The translations under genes were made by a program, and so were the position numbers. DNA of 64,000 nucleotides from Bugula neritina (taxonomy: Eukaryota; Bryozoa; Gymnolaemata; Cheilostomatida; Bugulidae): NCBI GenBank assembly GCA_964035545.1, contig OZ037769.1, positions 14,688,633 to 14,752,632 of the forward strand, written 5' to 3'. The notes beneath the pieces are model-generated. The model was not told the origin of the DNA. It searched no databases and saw only the letters and a program-made list of their open reading frames with translations. This document shows positions 33,020-47,161 of the stretch, piece after piece; the first letter of the stretch is position 1; the number at the start of each line of letters is the position of its first letter.

Positions 33020-34196
33020 ATGGAAAACGTTGAATCATTTTATCACATGGGTAAAGATTGCAGCTACCTCTCAGAGATAGAAGATGATCACTTTCTTTCA
33101 GAGTTAGGAACTGAAGTTGTCATTGCAGCAAAAGGTAAGTTCAATCATTTGCTTAACGTTGTCATTTTATATCACAATGACAGTATGACTATTGCTGTAG
33201 ACAGATAATTAAATTTGTGCAACTATAACTTTTAAGAGACCACATTGACTGATATTTCTCAAACTACTCTATTCCTATATCAATTTGATACGAGTTTTTC
33301 TGTAACAATCTATTTTGCAAAAAATTTAGCGTTTTTATTTCCACTTCACCTTCTAGCAATTTGTGCTAAATTCAATAATTTGAATTCCCCCCCCCCATTG
33401 TAGAAGTATTGTTAATAATGCAGTTTAGCAGCCTACAAGTGGTTATTAGCCTTAAGCAGCTGCCAAGCTAGCTTCTTGTTTTATAGCTAAGTACCAAAAT
33501 GCCAATATTAGTAGCTAGTTGGCAAAGTTGGCAAATTTTTTTATTAACTTCCATGCCACCAGTTTATTCTTTTATTTATCTTTGCACAGCACAATTAAAT
33601 ATAAAAACATGTTTAAGTAGCAATATTTTTCTTGGTAGTACTTTATTTGTTTTTCAATTTATAGACATACTGAAACTTATCAATATCTGTTATCTCGATA
33701 TGAGGGGTCTATATAAAATGCTGACTCTAGCTTAAATTGTGGTTCACTGACATTTTGAGATAATTTTAATGCAGAGAAGCTTCTATTAACTTAACTAATT
33801 ATGCCCAACAGCTCTTGCATTTGTAATCAAGAAAGAAGTAAAATAAAACGATGGCAAAAATTGTTACTAAATTTTGATAAGCTCAAACTAACCCAAACAC
33901 TACCCAACATAATGATCATAAGTTTGCCAAAGCCTGTATGGTTATTCAGAGTCAAACAATTGGTATGGTGGCGCTGAAAGTATGCTAAAAGATTCATAGC
34001 TAACATCATTGATACTATTAGTTTTGGCCTTAGACTTCAGCTTCTTCAAAGTTGAACTTAATTTATTTACGCTGCTTGTGATTGTACATGTATATCTTAA
34101 CCAAATGTATACTGCTCATACTAATACAGTTTAGATATTACTCAACTTTTATCTTTTGTTGTAGATTCAATAACATTTTTTAAGAATGCTGAATAG
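33020..34196 (+). CDS. Possible two-exon small protein inside the 3.77-kb element (weak)
   Basis: Exon 33020-33134 ends at a strong donor (AAAG/GTAAGT). A plausible acceptor (ttttgttgtag) at 34164 continues in phase for ten codons to a stop at 34196, giving 48 residues beginning MENVESFYHMGKD. No family recognised; acidic and soluble. It may be a remnant of a captured or transposon gene. Confidence 0.18.
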
Positions 34197-34235
34197 GAGC
34201 ACAAAAAAGAATTTGACTGCTACAAAACTTTGAAT

Positions 34236-34545
34236 CATGCCGAGACCTTCAGCCTGCAAGCAGGCGCACTCACCACTACATTACAAGCGTCACTGGGTGC
34301 TCTCGACACTAGACCTTACCCACTTTTCAAGAACTCAGCTGCCTTTTTTATACTACTCCTTCAAGCTTCCCCGACCACTCAACTCCTCTCCGAGTACTAC
34401 CACACTTTACTAACTGCTGGAATTAGTTATAAAACTTCCCCCCTCCCCCCCTCCCGTACTTGGGTTACTATCACAGACCTCGGACTTGCACACAGGTGTG
34501 CTAACCATTACACACCACAACTGCTTGGTTATCGCTACACTACAA
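34236..34545 (-). mobile_element. tRNA-like (SINE-type) segments
   Basis: On the minus strand two stretches resemble tRNA heads: GTGTAATGGTTAGCAC with a later CAAGTCCGAGG, and GTAGTGGTGAGTGCGCC followed by an anticodon-arm-like CCTGCTTGCAGG. They are degenerate, no intact tRNA cloverleaf was found, and they differ from the SINE family in the zinc-finger introns. Confidence 0.35.
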
Positions 34546-34859
34546 AGCAAGAATGTAATGACACACACTATGGTCTTAGCAGGTTCTGCTAATATTGAGA
34601 AAAGTTAACTGAATTTACAGTCGTAGAAAAATTCTGCAAATGTTTACTTTCATGTTTTTTTTCTTATTTTAATCTTTAGAAGTTATTTTTTGTTGCATTT
34701 CTTATATTCAACTATCATATACAATAAAATCCACATTACTATACTCTCATACCGGTTAGAAGTTATGACAAGTTAGTTCAGAGTGATCAGTAATAATTTT
34801 TGCAGAAGCTTATTTCCAACAAAAATTAGAGCAGCATGGAACATTTATAAGTTCAGCTT

Positions 34860-35115
34860 TGAATATAACTTAGTTCAGCATTGAGCATATTTAAGATCAT
34901 CATTGAACAGAAATAAGATCATCATTAAACATATATAATATCACTATTGAGCATAAATAAGCTCACCATTGAATATATATATAAGCTCACCATTGAACAT
35001 ATATAATATAACTATTGAAAATAAATAAGATCACTATTGAACATATATAATTTCACTATTGAGCATAAATAAGATCACCATTGAACATATATAAGATCAC
35101 TATTGAACATAACTT
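34860..35115. repeat. Tandem repeat of about 30 bp
   Basis: Degenerate units around 'attgaacatatataagatca', near the right end of the 3.77-kb element. Confidence 0.7.
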
Positions 35116-35303
35116 GGCTCATTGTAATAAATACAAAGAATCAACTTCACAACTCTTTATATCAACATTGATCTAACATACTATTCACTGTGAACAGTAC
35201 CTGACACTAATTTCTATTCACTGCTGGTCAATTTAGGGATCCAAAAAACGAGCTGTTTTAGTTGTCAGCTAATGTTCACTCTAACACTAATATTTCTCTC
35301 TGT

Positions 35304-36290
35304 GCAACTATAATATAAAACAGTAATTAAACTGTTATTCTCACACCTATTGTACTGAAATAAAATAAATAAATACTAAATGGGCTATATGATTTTAAAT
35401 TGATAGTTTTAGTTGAAGCCTCATCTAAAACTTGTATTTATAGTCTCAACACACAAAGAAATTATTATATTTGATAACTGACACATATTATTATATACAA
35501 TATACTGTTCCACTTGTTGGCTGTTTTATGAAATTCATGTCGACACATTTTACAGTCAGTTGATATTTAATATCATGATTGTTTTAAGATTTGATTTTTA
35601 CTCATTTTAATAATAGATTATAATAAACTGTAAGATATATTAAATGGGCACCATAAGTTATCTATTAACAAGAGTATTTTTAGAACTTAGTTGATGTTTG
35701 AGGTGAACTCACAGCTGGGTAAGCTTTATAGATATCTGCCTACAAAAATTATTTTATGACAGTGAGTTATATTGAAAGTCATTCTTAAATTTAAAGAACC
35801 GCAAGGTTGAAAAAATATAAATGTTTGCCATTATTGTTCCATGTATCTAGGATTTTTAAAGGTTTTATCAGAATTCCTATTGTCACTTTGAATAATAGAG
35901 AAAGATTTAATCTATAAGTTCCTAGTGATGGTGAGCTATGTATACAGATACATATATCCACCCGCAGGTGCGCAAACATTAATAAGATTAAATTTCAAGC
36001 AATAATTTATAAGACACGTATATTAATTGCTGCTTCCCCAGAACTTTCTCATCCTCAAAGCTTTCAGCAACCAAATAGCTAGTCTTCACTTTTTGTATGT
36101 TTAGTCTTAATTTTGCTATATGGTACCAATTTCATGGCTTTTTAAGCTACAATTTCCTATATTTTGAGATTTCCTAGTTTTTCTAAAGCTTTAATACTTT
36201 TAATTTAGTACTTCTGTTTATTAGATGTAATATTTTCTAGAATATTTTATTATTTTATTCGGTTCAGTATAGAAATACTAAAATATCGAG
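35304..36290. repeat. Continuation of the zinc-finger unit flank after the insertion
   Basis: No gene. Matches about 28075-29060 upstream of zinc-finger gene 3. Confidence 0.6.
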
Positions 36291-37387
<1,097 letters not shown>

Positions 37388-38910
37388 TGTGAAATATGTG
37401 GCTAGATGTTCAGAGAAAGCAGACAGACTGTTATATATAAAAGCACAGCATGGAAAATTCAAATTATGTAAACTTGTGAACACTTTAAGAAGCTATTTAA
37501 ATTTAGCTATATAACCACATAACATTGCATATTGAGATGAAACACCATCAAAACGTGAAATTTATACAATTAAAAACATTTAGCAAAGTTATATTTGTTA
37601 TACCAACCGTTTAGTGAGACACACTGAGCAGTTTAATGTATTTGGAATAACTTCTAGCCCTTTACCGTGAAGTTGTTTCAACAAGATTAAATAATTGTTT
37701 TGGTCAATGTATGAAAAACTATCTTTAAAAATGTGTTTTCAAAGCTGAACCAAACAGTTTTTAGTTATTCATTTAGCATTATAAGTGTTATTAGTAATTG
37801 TATAACTTTTATTGTTCTTATATATAATAAATTATGTTCATATACTTCAGTATTTAATCCATAATTTATATGGATTTGTGAAAAGGTGCTATGTATTCAT
37901 GATGTGTGCAATAATGCAAAAAATACCATTACATAATCTCTCCAATTTTAGTAACAAAAGTTTGCATGGTAGTTTTTAAGATTTTATGAATGATTTAACA
38001 AAAAATATGTACCTTGATATGTTAAAAAGTTACAAAAATGTGTAAATGCGCTATCGTAAAGTGCTGCATGGGAGGTGCATCACATAGTCTTTGAAGAAAC
38101 ATTAAAAGGCAGATTAAATGTTGAAGAATATATAGATCAAAATATTATTATATCTGTAAAATTTAAAGCACAAAGGACAGTTTTAAACTTCTGTAGAGTT
38201 ATAGGTTAAATGAAAGCTAATATTTGAAGTCTTGTTTATTAACTGATTTTTTTAAGCTAACCCTGGAGCAATCTTACAAATCGGATTTTGATGATGCATC
38301 TGTATAGCCTATAAAATCAGTCTAAATTCACTGCTTATAGACAGCTATATATATATAGAGCAAAAGGTCTATACAACAATAATGGCTGCATGGCATCAAA
38401 ACATACAGAGACTCGGAAACTATGTATAAACAGCTAGCTAGAGTAGGGTCCAACATTCAACATAATTACTATATTATTTTAAACTATCTATAATGCTTCT
38501 TTAATTTTATCTTCAGAAATAATAATTTTTTACATGCAGAAATTACATTCTTTTGACCTTTGATTTGCATAATCTTATGGTTTGGTAAATTTTATTTCGA
38601 TGAGCCCTTTTTGAGATGACAAACAAATTGAATTTGGGTAAAACTGATAGATTTTACTGAACTGTGAAAACTGCAGTTTTAAAAAAGATCTTTTATTGTT
38701 TATATAACTAGCAGTCAAATACCCTCAATATAATAGCTATATGTTATTGAATTTCTTAATATTTAATGCAGTTCAGGTCAATCACTGACCATAAGGATAG
38801 TTAAGGGAATAATAATTTCACAATGAAGTGAACACTGGTTAAGAAACAATTAAGCACCCTACTATAAGTCACTCAAATGCTTTCAGCCTGGGAATTTTGA
38901 TTTTCAATTG
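37388..38910. other. No gene seen: decaying zinc-finger unit flank, then unique DNA
   Basis: Up to about 38270 it still resembles the 3' flanks of zinc-finger genes 2 and 3 (for example 'aaagctaaccctg'-type end). After that I see nothing recognisable. Confidence 0.5.
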
Positions 38911-39055
38911 ATGAAGCAGCTTTTTCTTTACTTTCTGTTGACCTCTGAACTTGTACCAACTCTAGCTGTTAAGAATGTGACTGACCAAGTGTGTTGTAGA
39001 AAACATATTTCAGCTTACAGTAGCTCAGGATCTCAAGTTGAGGAGTCAAACAAAG
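38911..39055 (+). CDS. Candidate first coding exon of a secreted protein (partial)
   Basis: ATG at 38911 followed by a hydrophobic leader (MKQLFLYFLLTSELVPTLA) and a short Cys-containing stretch (VCCRKH). The frame reaches a donor (CAAAG/GTAAAT) after 48 codons. No following exon was identified before the convergent Roco-caspase gene, so this may be a remnant. Family unknown. Confidence 0.3.
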
Positions 39056-39149
39056 GTAAATATATTAAAGCTATTGTTAGCTGTATACTTTATGGTGCCC
39101 TTTGTTATGTGCGTGTGTGTCTGTGTGTGCATGTGCGTGTGAGCGTGTA

Positions 39150-39370
39150 TATCTATTTAAACTGTAAATATTCTCTAAAATGTGTATGGATAAAATATTT
39201 TTCATGAGTGCACAACTATACTACGTTCTGTGCTTATGGAAAATAATGAGAAATATATTATCTGAAAAATTGAACAATCAAACAGTTTAGTAAATTATTA
39301 TATATACATATATATATTTTAGTTATAAGTAAAACGTACATGCATATACACATACTGAATAGGGTTTTAA
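39150..39370. repeat. Dispersed copy of sequence flanking duplication unit A
   Basis: Matches about 14720-14820 (ttttcatgagtgcacaact, ttctgtgct) and then the start of units A and B (gtacatgcatatacacata), so the ancestral unit border is also present here. The following stretch to 40281 shows no gene. Confidence 0.5.
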
Positions 39371-40281
39371 CATTACTGAAAGTAGCCTTATAACCATCAT
39401 TACATAGCATACAACATTTACTTGTGTACTTTAGTTTGCTTTACTGAATACACAGAGCAGTGGGTTTTACTTTTTGGAATTTAGATTTGTCTGCCCTTCT
39501 TCCCCTGTGATAAATCTAATTGTAATTTACTACAACTTGCACTACATGGTGTGTTTATAGATTGATTTCCATGGGCTGAACTATAAGTTAAAAGATATTC
39601 GTCTATCACCGGGTATGGCGAGACTCGTAAGAATACTAGTCAGTTTGTGATTAGATCTCAGGCTAAACAAATATGGAGTACGCTATGACAAATACATATA
39701 TATTATAGATATACATTTCTTTATGTTATATATGATATCTGCATCTATATATTAATGGTTCGTTTATAAACAAACTACACAAAAACGTCAACTTTAACCA
39801 TCAAAGAAATACTACAAGTTTAATAACTATAATATTTGCCTGTTATTATATTATAAAAATCAATAAAGCAAGTAGGTTGGTCATTTACTATGTTTATAAT
39901 TCATATTATTACGAGATTACATAACTATGCTGATATCTGATTTACCAAGTGATATCATAGGAATACAACTCCTACATACAAACTCTATTAGTAACACATG
40001 GAGTATTACACATGGTAGAATAACCTTAGAACTACTAGCATATCTCAGGTTATAATACATTTTGAACTAGTAAACAGATGTAAAACAGAACCATAGTGTA
40101 ACACTGTATGCCTGCATATAGTATGACATTGTTGTGTATAACCTACTCTGTAGTGTCACAATGACACAGCTAAACTAGAAGAACTGCATACAATATACTT
40201 ACATACAGGCATATCTATGGGGCTAAGATATACAAAAACTATAAATTTACGTCTAAATTGTCATTTCCTCCATAGACTACT

Positions 40282-43200
40282 CTAAAAGTCATCTTGTCTT
40301 TTGTGGCCATTAAACCCAGGAAACAGGTAAAGTTTTCTCATATGAGTGAGAGTATCCCAGACTACAACCAACTGTCCTCCACTCTCTAAATTTTTATCTA
40401 AACACAGTTTTCTAACTTTAGTCTGTACCTGAAGAATATTAGGCAAATAAACAGTAAAATTTTATTACTATTCTATACCAGATTATTCTAAATAACCAAT
40501 ACCTTCACTATAACAATACCTACACTATAACAATACCTTCACTATAACAATACCTACACTATAACAATACCTACACTATAACAATACCTTCACTATAACA
40601 ATACCTTCACTATAACAATACCTACACTATAACAATACCTTCACTATAACAATACCTACACTATAACAATACCTACACTATAACAATACCTACACTATAA
40701 CAATACCTTCACTATAACAATACCTTCACTATAACAATACCTACACTATAACAATACCTTCACTATAACAATACCTACACTATAACAATACCTACACTAT
40801 AACAATACCTTCACTATAACAATACCTACACTATAACAATACCTACACTATAACAATATCTTCACTGTAACAATATCTACACTATAACAATACCTACACT
40901 ATAACAATACCTTCACTATAACAATACCTTCACTATAACAATATAACAATACCTACACTATAACAATACCTACACTATAACAATACTTTCACTATAACAA
41001 TACCGTCACTATAACAATATAACAATACCTACACTATAACAATACCTACACTATAACAATACCTACACTATAACAATACTTTCACTATAACAATACCTAC
41101 ACTATAACAATACCTACACTATAACAATACCTTCACTATAACAATACCTTCACTATAACAATACCTTCGCTATAACAATACCTTCACTATAACAATACCT
41201 ACACTATAACAAAATTAAACTGTGAATACTCTATAACAAACTGTAAAATAATTATCAATATTTACTCCTAAAATTAGTAACGTTTGCCAACAACTAACAT
41301 TAATTTGTGCCATTTTCAATTTCATCAGTTCTCCATGCGTATAAGTGTAACAAAGTGCAATACATTCACCTGTTTAAATATGGTGTAGAGGTCATGGTGG
41401 CAGGCATGTTTATACATGGAGGATACAAGAGCTCTAACCATTAGAGATCCACACTCAGGGTGACTTTTTGATATGAATGCTACAAGCAGAATCAATCATA
41501 TAAATTATTCAACTATTAGAAATACAACTAGTTGACTAGTTATACAGTATAATATCATGAATACAGTAACTTGAATTCCATTACATGTGTGTTACTTACA
41601 CTCCATGCTAGATTTCACTACTAGCAGGTCATCATAGTTCAGTCTATTCATAGCCTCAGCATTTTTGTCTCCTGGAACTTTAGCAAGTGGAGGTGAGATA
41701 CTCTCCCCCTCCTTTTGTGATTCTCCAATATCAAACCTGTCTATACCTCTTTGGCCAAAATCACTCCTCTCTGTTAGAAACATAATAAAAAAAGATTATA
41801 TTCACTTCATATGATAAACATCAACAGTGTCAAATATGTAAGAGTTAATATAAATAATTGTGAAACTGGTTGTAAGTGAACATACTTCACCAAATACTCA
41901 ACAGTCAAGGGAACACATTCGAAAGTAACCACAAATGTTTTATAAACTGATTACCTCCACTACAAACTTCCAGTATAACAACCTTTGGTTTGCCAGCCAT
42001 TCCAGAGAAGTTCAAAGGGGTCAGAAGGTCATACACATCTGTTAGTTTAACTCGTTTCAAGTCTGTACCCAAGATGTAGTTGTTCAGCCCTCCATGAGTC
42101 ATGATAACCAACACATGACATCCCAAATCTTTGTGTTCCTCTTTTTTCACCTCAGATTTTACAGCAGACAACATCTCCTAAAACAGGAAGTGAAATATTG
42201 AAATTTGGATGGCAGAAATCCGATCTAAATTTGAAAGCTTCTTTAAAATTTATGACAACTCCTACTAGGTCTTTGAAAATTTAGCTAAACTAAAGTCACA
42301 TGAGGTGAAGAAATAACTTTTAAATCTCATTTACTTTAAACTCAATTTAATAATTTATGTTAAAGTAAAGACTTTGGCATTAATCAGTGCCAGTAAAACT
42401 ATTAATAAGCCAATTCTATTATAGAATATAAACTCATTCCTATTCTTAAGTCAAAATTAATAATAATAATAATCATGATATAACTCATTTGACTTGTTTA
42501 CTTTAAATAACATTTTATTTGAAGATGATTATTTATTAAATGGTCAACAAATGATGCTGGATTAACCCTCCAATTCAGTCTCCAGAGGCCTCAACAAAAA
42601 ACCTGGCCTTACACCTGTGAATCCTTACACCTGTAAACCCAGCCTTACACCTGTAAACCTTTACACCTGTAAACCTTTACACCTGTAAACCTTTACACCT
42701 GTAAACCTTTACACCTGTAAACCTTTACACCTGTAAATCTTTACACCTGTAAACCCTTACACCTCTAAACCCGTCCTTACACCTGCATGTAAACCCTTAT
42801 ACCAGGGGTGGGCAAATGGCGACCCACGGGCCACATCAGCCCCTCTTACTGTTTTAATCAGGCCTTCAGCCAATCACTAGCAATTCTAATATTTTCATTG
42901 GTTTTTTAATCATTCACAAAATGTGTGTACTAAGCAACACTGACCAATCATGAACGTGACTCATGAGAAGATTCTTGCCAATGTATATAGCTGTTAAAAC
43001 TAATGATCACGCTTCAGTTAGCGTAAGTATAGCAGCATTACAACTATAGTTATGTGATGTTGCTGAAACAGCAGTTAGCTTCTACACTTCACCAGTAACC
43101 AGTGAGAAATACCCTACATTAGCTAAACTGGGACTAAGAGCACTGGGCATATTTAGTTATAATTGAAGATTCGAATGCATGTTTTCTAGCATGAACCATA

Positions 43201-46200
43201 CAAAAAATAGTAATATGATCAATGAGCATCTGCAAGATTTGCTTCGAGTAGCCACACATGAACCCATTACAAGCAGTGACATTATTAATAGTGCTAATTG
43301 CTATTATGGCTACTAAAAGTGTATTTCATACTTCTCACTAATTATAGTACTATAAGTGTACCCAATAAACTTTTTGCTGCTTTTTTGCTTAGCGTAGGGC
43401 CACACTGTGCGTAATTTTGCAGGCGAAAACTTAAACCACAGGTAGAAAAGGCGTCCACTGCATGTATGCGTTGAAAAAATTATTGGAATTTGTCGCTCAG
43501 CATTTTGAACGCAAGTTCGAATCGTCTGTCGTCGCCACCTAATTGGCTGGTAGTTATTTAAAGAGCCCACTTTTCTTGATTTAGTGCTACATTCCAGTAG
43601 GTTGCATTTTATTGAAATCGAGTGCGATTTAAAAATGAAAACTCAATTTATCCAGCAGGTGTAGCCATAGCAACAAGGCGATCGGTAAAGTTAAACGCAA
43701 ATATTATTAGCTAGTAGTTTTTTGATTTCACTGATGCTACAGTGGACGCCTTTTCTACTTGTGGTTTAAATTTTTGCCTGCGGAAATGCGCACAGTGTGG
43801 CCTTAGGCTTAGTGAACTATATACAATTTGTTGGTAAATTGATAAACTGCCATATCTTTTATTCTTTATTTATACCCTCAGCTTTGAAAAAAGCAACTTA
43901 TATTTGCATTTGGTAATGCAGCATTGTATATCTTGAATTTACAGCAAACAAACCTGGCCTTTTTTACGCCTTAAATCTTGAGATCTGGCCCTATTTCAAA
44001 AACATTTGCCCATCCCTGCTTTACACCGCGTATTCTGTATACATATAGGCCTATAGAGTCTGTAAACTAACAGAGAAGTAGGTTTTTAACTTCATACGTG
44101 AACAACAACAAAACATACCTCAGCCTTCAGGTCTGTGTGTGTCACAACATCAAACTTGAGAGTTTTCAACATGGTGGACAAATTCTCTACATCCACATCT
44201 GAACCTTTCCTACACAAGTCGGGTCTCTTATCAAAGTTCATGTTGTTTATCATCAGAGCTCTTCCTCTTTTTCTAGTCATAGTAAATACCTGGATGGAAC
44301 AGAGAAACACTTGTTACTGGTGAACTAAACAACTGGCAAGGATAAATTAGACATTAGACATTAGACATTAAAAGTGATCACCTTGTCGGTATTTGAGAAC
44401 AGCTGTCGTATCTTCCGGTTATTGCTAGGATTCAGTGTGAGTCTTATAAACTTCATATTTTCAACTTCCGCTCTATCTGGGTACAGTTGCTCATCATCAT
44501 CAGAGAGATCACTGAGATCATCATTGGCTGTTATTGTGGAGGTCGGGAGATTTGATTGGCTACTGTTGGCAACTATATAAAGGACAAATTCATATCTCAT
44601 CATGGAATATAGGAAATGTGATATCACAATGATCGGCAAATTGGGACTCAGCTGCAATGTAGTAATATACGTTCATTACTTTACCAAATAAAGTTAAACT
44701 TTTAAAGAACATATTCTTGCACAAACTAGTAACTTGGTATTCACCAGAATTATAAGCTGATCTTCTTTGAACTCCTCGAAGACTCAGTTCACTCACAAAC
44801 TTCTCCAACTTATCAGCTTCTCTCTCAGACAATCTTTCACCTGAAATGTTGAAATACTTGAAAATATAATAAATAATTTCATCGTGCAATTTTTTTCTAG
44901 CCCTAATTATACCAAGGAATGTGGAGGATTAACTCAATTCAATTCTAAATAATGTGGTAAGTTGCAATGAAATAAAAGTTATTACACGCACTACACCATA
45001 ATGTAACCAAACATACATGGATAGAGAAGAGCACTTGGTATCTCCTCATCACCACACAGAGTAGTTGCAGATAAGTTACACAGTTTGGGCTTTGGCGTGG
45101 AATGTTTCAAGGAGCGAAGACACCACGGAGGATGGAGTACTTTCTTAGGACATGGAAGTCCTAGCAGAAGGCAGTGAGCACAGTAGCATGTAGTGACTGG
45201 TCTACTTGCTTTCCAGGTTTCTAGAACATGTCTAAGGATGTTGTTGTTGGTGGTGATGAGTCTCTCCCACATTCCGCTGATGTTGGCAGCATTAGATGAC
45301 ACGTGGAGTGACACTTTTCTAGATTTGTAGTCATGTACCAGCTGTGTGTAGATTCCATCTTGATAGACATTGGCTCCGTTTCTTCTCACTTTCATCACAG
45401 CAAACTCATCTGGAAACGATTCCAACAAACCGACCGTCATCTGGTGGTAGACATATTGTGGCAGGGCTAGACCATTGAACTGTGTCTCCACTTGAAGCAA
45501 CATGTCCTTGGGTGAGGAGTAGGAGGTGCTGTGGTAGTTTTTAGCATACTGAGGTACAATGAACCATGGCTCTTCAGACTCGCCATGTATTGGACCGTGC
45601 AGCAAACGAAATGTCTGGAGTAAGCAGACAGCAACATCTACATCCTTAGAGCTACGGAATGATGTCTCTTTTTCAATGAAATAAAAAAGAAGTGACTGCA
45701 TCATTAAACCAGTGTCAGTGAAATTACTGACAGACCTCTCAAAGTCTTGCTTCTCAAAACGTAGTTCAGTTTGTGTATAGTATGGCTGGAACTGGTCAAC
45801 TCTACTCTGCCATATGTTAGGATCATGATGATACAAGACACATAGAAGTTTGGTGATTCCTGAAATCTTGTGGAATATGTATGGCCGGAGGGAGTTGATG
45901 TCTTTATACCACAAGACTTTGCCGCAGTCATGCATGTATGTGAGGATTATGTCCAGCTGACCTGACTCAATGTGTTGAAGTTCTGTTTGTACGTACTTTA
46001 GTGTCTCATCAAAGGTACTGTACACAGAGGGAAAGGACAGCACTTTTTCATTCACTTCCTCCCAGACAAAAGGTAAAGGTTTCAAGAAATGTTGACTGCT
46101 TTGAAGAAGAGACTTCTTGATCAGGTCAAACACCTCATACTTATCATCCTTTCCCAGCTCATAAATGTCCTCACCAAGAAAGACTCCTCCGGCTGATTCA

Positions 46201-47104
46201 CTCAAATGTTTGATTCGAGCAAATTCTCCACCCAATGCTTCCTCTTCCCTAATCATCTCCTCACACAGTTTATTTGAAGTTTCTAGGAAGCTTTTCTGAA
46301 ACTGTTGGAATTCTGCACTCTGAAACTTATCTTTATGTGTGAAGATAAGTTTTGGTGAACCTAGAGTTGGGTTAGCCAGGTAGAGGTGAGACATGTAATC
46401 AAAGGCTAATCTTCTGACAGCTTCTCTGGGTGTTGATTCAATTGAAATCTCTTTGTATTGTTCCATGTTGACTACTATGACTGGAATGCAGTTCTGTCTC
46501 AGTGTCAGTTGATAGGTGATATGGTAGACCTCTTGGCCTCCCATATCAATGAGACGGAGTACTGTACCATCCACCTTCACCTCTTCAACATTAAACACTT
46601 TTGTTGTCTCATCGTTCACAGCATCTGGCCCTCTGTTGGTCAGAACTCTCTTTCTGTCAGCATTCTGTAATGTTTCAATTAGACTGGTCTTCCCAGCCAT
46701 TGTATTACCTAGCACAGCTATAGTAGCAAATGGTAGACTTCTACCAGCACCTTTAGCCAAGTCTGTGTAGTATTGTCTCACAGCATCCAGTCCTCTCCTA
46801 CATACTTCTAGTGGAGGAGAGGTGAGAGCATCACAATATCTAACATGCAGTGTGTGAAGTTGAGTTAGCTGTAGTATCTCAGGATCTAAGGATGTCAGGG
46901 AGTAATTAAGAGATATATCCAGTTCCTGCAGACTACTCAGTGAGTACACAGGAGATGGTAACCTGGTGAAGTTGTTGTATGATATGGTCAGTTTCTCTAA
47001 CTTCTGTAGACTCTGCATGCTAATAAATATGAAATATATATTTGAGGTTTCAAAAATGGGGTTTGCACAATAATAAATATTGAAGTTCCATAATACAATT
47101 CATA

Positions 47105-47161
<57 letters not shown>

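Larger units (their letters stand above)
31537..35303. mobile_element. 3.77-kb inverted-repeat DNA transposon inserted in the zinc-finger array
   Basis: Terminal inverted repeats of 20 bp (31537-31556, CACAGAAAGAAGTATTAGTG, and 35284-35303, three mismatches). The sequence on both sides is continuous in unit B (agtatgcaact near 28069), so this is a clean insertion into a known empty site. Target duplication is short and ambiguous (CA to TGCA). I see no transposase-like frame; it looks non-autonomous or decayed. Inside are tRNA-like segments near 34236-34545, a tandem repeat at 34860-35115 and a possible two-exon small frame. Confidence 0.75.

Noticed and set aside
40496-41213. Regular short repeats as a CRISPR-like array
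   Set aside because: Units are contiguous with no unique spacers, in a eukaryotic intron; ordinary minisatellite. The same reasoning applies to 52870-53518.
43313-43570. 85-codon frame inside the caspase intron
   Set aside because: It lies across the nested MITE and has no family features.
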